Shown: piece by piece, positions 59,201 to 64,000 of the stretch
Layout: every line of letters begins with the position of its first letter
Position numbering within the stretch: position 1 is the first letter of the stretch
Origin: Cryptomeria japonica
Taxonomy: Eukaryota; Streptophyta; Pinopsida; Cupressales; Cupressaceae
Direction of reading: 5' to 3'
Length of the DNA stretch: 64,000 nucleotides
Assembly: GCF_030272615.1 (NCBI RefSeq)
Contig: NC_081415.1
Location: forward strand, 603,655,644 to 603,719,643
Notes under the pieces: generated by a model
Database searches by the model: none
Told to the model about the DNA's origin: nothing
The model's input: the letters and a program-made list of their open reading frames with translations, nothing else
Position numbers and translations under genes: made by a program

Positions 59201-60604
59201 CAGATTATGTTTGAGGCCTTCCACATAATATACATCATGTGCCTTCAATTTTCCATCAATACTTAATGTTCCTGTTCCCTAAATTTTGATGGAGGAATTA
59301 TCTCCAAACCTTACTGATCCACCATTCAAATTTTCAAGATTAATGAATTTTCTTTTATCACCAGTCATATGGTCTATGCAACCACTATCTACCACTCATA
59401 GATTTTTCCTTTCAGCATTCAAGGCAGTCTACACTATGAGACTTGATTTTGCCTTTTCTTTTTCTTTCTCAACCCAAACCGGTTTGATTTCCTTCTTCTT
59501 GTCAGTTGTTGTATTTTGCTCAGGTTCAGATACCCGTCTTTGATAAGGATTTTCCTTCACTTTCTTGATCTTCTTTTTTTTGCATAATTTGGCTATGTGT
59601 CCAAATTCTTGACAATTATAGCATTTTATGTTTCCAATAAAGGAATCATGCTTAAAGCTATTATAGGATATCAGTTGGTTCTTCCTACAATCAACACTCT
59701 TATGTCCATATCCATTGCACTAATAGAAAACAACATCCATATCTTAGAGTACATTAAATGAATTTCTACTTTCAAAATTCATAGAAGGCTTATTGTTTAA
59801 CCTATAGTCAGCTATTTTGTGCCCAAATTTATTACACCGATAACAATAACCATGAAAATTTGATACATATCAGTCATGTTGTCTTGGTCCTGAATGGAAC
59901 TGCCTCATTGGGGGTCTTCCATTCATGTTGTTGAATATGGTGAATCCTTCTCGGTCAATCCTGGTATTCCTCCTTGGATCTGCAAATTTGTGCATGAATT
60001 GTGACCTTCGGTTCATTTCTGTATACTGGTTTGGATGTCAATTTCCAACAGCATCAGCATATGTCTTTTTGTCGGTTGCCTTGCCTACAATGAATGTCTT
60101 CTTTTCTTCACCTTCAATTGAAGAAGTGAACATTATCTCTTTGTCACATTTACCTTTGTGAGTTGAACCTTGACCAACTTAAAAGCCTAAGCCACATGTA
60201 TCTTTGGATTGCTTTTGTTTGCTTAACATCTTATCCAAAGCTTCAGTGTTGCCTTCATACTTGCTTCTTATTTTTATTTCTTCCTTGCTTTCTTCAAGCT
60301 CCTTCCTGAGTTTTATTATTTTTGCTTCCATCTCTTGATGCTCCTTTTCTTTCTTTGTCAAATTAAGGGTTGTAGCTTCACTGATCCTCTTAGTTTCTTC
60401 TAGCTGCAGCTTCAAGTCAGATATAATTTGACCGCAATCTTCTAGAGACTACTTCAAGAGATCTTGTTCATCTACTACAACAAGCTTAACTCTCTTGAGT
60501 TCTCTTCTTGTTTTACTTAATTGTTCAAGTGCACTGATACGTTCACTCTCCAAATCCACTTTAGCCTTAATATCCTCTTCTTCCTCATCTTCAATAGCCA
60601 GTAT
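56264..60604 (-). pseudogene. pol: Copia 4 gag-pol relic
   Basis: Read on the minus strand from 60604. A coiled-coil Gag part comes first (60415-60179, Glu/Lys heptads), then three tandem CCHC-like motifs of which only CYNCQEFGHIAKLC (about 59620) is complete. Protease VVDSGCIDHMTG follows (about 59390), then integrase with HTNLCG and a damaged second box, the RT ([35 protein letters not shown] near 57330) and RNase H (SLSTIEAEY, ADIFTKPL; end about 56424). At least fifteen stops and several frameshifts make this the most decayed Copia here. The 5' end, including PBS and LTR, is cut at 60604. It is closest in layout to Copia 1 but has a longer Gag. Confidence 0.85.
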
Positions 60605-63600
60605 TGTAGGGACTCATTAAATTTGAGTCAAGTTTAGAGGCCAATTTCAAAACTTTCTTTGCATTCCCAAATGATCATAAAATGAGTAAGTTTGAATGGC
60701 CTAGTTAGAGAGAGGGCAAAATGGAACTGATTGTTTTACAAAGGGTAAGACTAGAGAAACATGTCCTACACCACTCTTTTGGCCTATTCAGTGATGTGAA
60801 ACTTTTGGATTTCAATTTGGATAAGTGAATCAGGTACCCATTTCGAGGGGTGAGCTGAAAGTGCATTTTAGGCACAAATGCAGATTTTATTGAGTAGCCT
60901 ACTTTGGGTGTTTATATCTTTTGCCCTATTGATCATCATGAATTATTTAAAACTAGATTAAATTTTATGTATAAATGTACGTCAGCATGCAAAATTTCAA
61001 GTCTTCATCAATCCATTTGCTCAGTTTACCAAGCTCAAACTATTTGCAGTTTGTATGTTTTGGCAAGTCCCTATTTCAGCTGCTAGTCGGAGCCCTAATT
61101 TGCACAAGTGTAAAAGTTACCTTAGTGAGTGTCATGTCAGAATGTTTTCTCCGAGTTATTATTGGTATATATGACTAGCTATGTTTCCAGTTTCAAGCTC
61201 CTACAAATCTGTTTGATCGGTTTTCAAAAGGGTTCATTGAGTCATCGTTTTCAGTGATCCGTACTTTTAGTGTTATATCATTTAATGTAGCCATTTGCAC
61301 CCAGTCAGACTTTTGGTCAAACTGAGAATCCAAAGATTTAGTATGTACTTCAAGGTACCTGTGTTTCAAATTTGAGGGTCTACAGAGGTCGTTTGATATT
61401 TTTGAGAAAGGCATCATGTGTTGCCAGAACATTGACTTCATCAGGTCCGCAGTGTCGACAAAGCCAGTTGGTCATTTTCGGCAATCAATATCTCTTCACT
61501 TGAGACTCATCTTGAGAAATTGTTTGGTAGAATTCATGCTTGTATATCAGATTACACGGCTGTCAGATGGCGTGGTCCAGAAAGGTGTTTTGACCCCTTT
61601 GAAAATGATGTCTTTGCAATTAAATGCGAAAATGTGGCGTAAGTGCTTGAAAGTTGTAAAACTTAATTTTATGATCTGAAAATGGTGTCGATCATTTCTA
61701 GAGGTAAGTTTAAGGTTCGCAAAGCATTTTAGAGGTCAGTTGCATGAAAACAAATTTTTTTTAGACGGACCCACTTTGGGGCCCGACCTGGCTCATGCTT
61801 GTGGATTGATTTTATTGGCAACTTGGTTCTCTGAGGGAATTTCAAAATATTTAAATGGTTGTTCATTGGTAAATGAAGTGTCCAGGGTAGTCTTTCCAGA
61901 GGATTTTAAATTGTTCAAAAAAAAAGGAGAGTGTGATAGATCTAAAACAAATGCCTTTGGTTGGTGTAAGGCCAAATTCCACAACCTTCCCAGCATTCTC
62001 CTTGTTGTGTCGGATGTCTGGGAGTGCAATTTTAATTTAAAACTTCATGCAATGCAGATTGGGCAAATAGAATGCTAGCCTAAACCCCTCACGTGGTATG
62101 AAAGTAGCTAGAACTTTCAAACAAATGCAAAGGGCAATGATGAAGCTTTTCAACAAATAGAAGATAATGAATCCCAAATCAAACCCATCTCTTCCCACGT
62201 GGTATGTTCAGCAACAACAGAGACTTTCAGCATGGCAAATACAAATAGGAGGAGAAAATCGTTGAATTGGAGTGGTGTTTGGAAGGTGGTTTCCAAACCA
62301 AGGGCAAGAGATGTCATTCAAAACTCCTCCACGTGCCTCCCCATCTCCCTTCCCTGTTGGACGGAGACTGTAGAAGAGGTTGCAGAAGGTGCTCGATGTG
62401 GTGTTTGGTAAAAGGATGGTAGAAGACTTCAAGTTGGATGTGGAGTTTGGGAAGCAAAAAACCAACAACAAGTAGAACATAGAAAATTACATGGGTTATG
62501 AAAGTCTCCAATCAAATGCAAAACCCTCCCTATTGTGTGTGGCATGCAGAGGGCATTAAAATGTGTTTTATCAAATACAAGCAATGGCTGGAATGTGGTG
62601 ATTGGTAGGGGCAGTTTTGAAGTTATAAACCAATGCAAAGGAACAGTAGCATGTTAAATGCAAAGCAAATGCAATGTGGTAGGGCATTAATCAACTCCAG
62701 AGCCTTTGGAGTGTGGTGTGGGAAGGGCCAGCGAAGTTTTCCAGGAAGTGCATATTGCCAGGTGTTGCCAAAGACCTCCCTCCCTCTTGTGCGTGGTATG
62801 GCAAAGGGTGAATTTAAAAAAAAAAATCAAATGAAATGCTATTGGCATGGTGCCAAATTCCCCTCTCTAGCGTGGTAAATGAAATAGACAAATGCAACAG
62901 TAGGTGTATAAGCTAATCCAACAGGTTAATGAAACTTCAAATCAAATTGCAGGTAGCGTGGCTATTGGGAGGCAATAAATTTTAAAGCAAATGCAACCAA
63001 GCGCCATTAAAACTCAGAAGAGATATTCAAAAGGTGCAGTCCCAAGCATAGAGCTTTATCCCACACTAATTGGGAGGTGTACGTTTATGATATTTATAAG
63101 AAAAGTTACACCCATCTAATATGTCAAAGCCACAAAGGGATTTTGATGCAAAGTGCTAAGGTGCCCAAGGTAGACCCCACGCGCATGGGCACGGATCTCA
63201 AGGTGACTGAGGAGGCTGACTGAGTGACGACAAGTGGACCCCACACAGGCACAGTTCTTGAGACAGGTGAATTTTGCAGAGAAAGGCTGACTTAACTGGT
63301 GAAAAGGTTGCAGCAGATCGATAGTAGGCGTAACTTCACAAAGGGGAGATGCTCACGCTTTAAGCCTTGTGAAATGGTGAAAAACCCAGGCTCAGCGAAA
63401 GGAGTTAAAGATCGAGCAAGTCCGGAAAGAAAAAATGGCTCGCGCAATTTTAGATATCAAAGATGCTCGCCGATTAGCCATTGCAAAATGGCAAAAGCCA
63501 AGTGGCAGGTCCAGTTGGTGGTCTAGCAAGTGGGTCCCATGACAGGTGGTGCTTAGGTGGTGTACAAGTGGCAAACACATGGCGATGATGTGGCGACGAG

Positions 63601-64000
63601 CAAGCAGCTTGGTGGCGGACATGTAGCAGAGTGATGAGGTGTCATTCTAGGTGGCACTCAGTGGATCCTATGGACGAATCAAAGAACGCCATGTGGTAGG
63701 GCGTCAGGCCAAAATCAGAGGCAAAAATGGGTGAAAAATTAAAATTAAATGTATAGCTGAAACTATACAAGAATTTCGAAAAATTTAAATGATGGATCCA
63801 TAGTTAGAATTAATTCACCTAGAGGTCTATTTTTGATCAAAATGCCAAGTATTATATATCACCAGAAAGCACTCAAGATGAGGAATGCAGTTATGAAGTT
63901 TGTTTCAACAAAGATTAGATATTTTGAGAGTAGTTTCCATGGGAATGAGAAAGGGATTGAAATTTAGTTGGCAAAGAGACACTTGGCAATTTCGGTTGCA
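60605..64000 (+). repeat. Unassigned LTR-like repeat; right part is U3 of the giant LTR family
   Basis: TGTAGGGACTC at 60605 could be an LTR start inserted into Copia 4. No coding domain is present in 3.4 kb. Around 62070-63020, about nine degenerate modules combine CAAATGCAA with GTGGTATG-like words. At 63160-63700 the sequence shares the AGATGCTCAC...CTTTAAGCCTTGTGAAATGG core and GTGGGTCCCA words with the U3 of the giant LTR (12838-12888 and 38988-39034). The element would continue beyond the window. Confidence 0.5.

Overview
The window is plant repeat DNA and almost nothing else. Everything recognisable belongs to LTR retrotransposons of the Ty3/gypsy and Ty1/copia superfamilies. They are nested, truncated, inverted and decaying; I found no host gene, rRNA, tRNA or CRISPR. 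Two long LTRs, nested insertions, several primer-tRNA types and C-to-T decay at CAG codons suggest a large-genome seed plant, plausibly a gymnosperm such as a conifer. The taxon is inference only.

Layout. (1) 1-18732, plus strand: a giant Ty3/gypsy element of the Tat/Ogre type, primed by tRNA-Arg. It has a 5' LTR (its start lies before the window), PBS at 4913, gag, protease, an RNase H placed before the reverse transcriptase, RT, a second catalytically degenerate RNase H, integrase, and a 3' LTR from about 12189. The LTR is about 6 kb and itself contains a reading frame of about 1,214 codons (copies at 331-3974, 13548-15095 and 15183-18732). The 3' LTR is chimeric, with a partial direct duplication joined at 15095/15096. 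(2) 18733-39938, minus strand: a second LTR of the same family with its own PBS and leader, joined head-on to the first element. It is split by a Copia element (21272-35829, TSD TTCAT), which is split in turn by a gag-protease element without pol (24986-32869, TSD GCTTT). (3) 39939-43728: the 3' half of a plus-strand Copia element with an extra charged ORF before its 3' LTR. (4) 43729-51632: a minus-strand Copia element, interrupted by a probable 3.95-kb solo LTR (43805-47759, TSD CTTCT) carrying five GC-rich 34-bp hairpin repeats. (5) 51633 to about 55100: an LTR end, a tRNA-Lys-type PBS and a non-coding interior with TTAGCGCAT-like words. (6) About 55100-60604: a minus-strand Copia gag-pol relic. 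(7) 60605-64000: repeat DNA whose right part carries the U3 module of the giant LTR family.

How the parts work together. In the giant element, transcription would start in the LTR near a TATA-like box (about 13304; 65 in the 5' copy). The genomic RNA would begin with the LTR-encoded frame, followed by PBS and gag-pol. The gag-protease element and the fragmentary LTRs lack polymerase and could only have moved with enzymes supplied by others. All coding regions carry stops or frameshifts, so no element here looks autonomous today.
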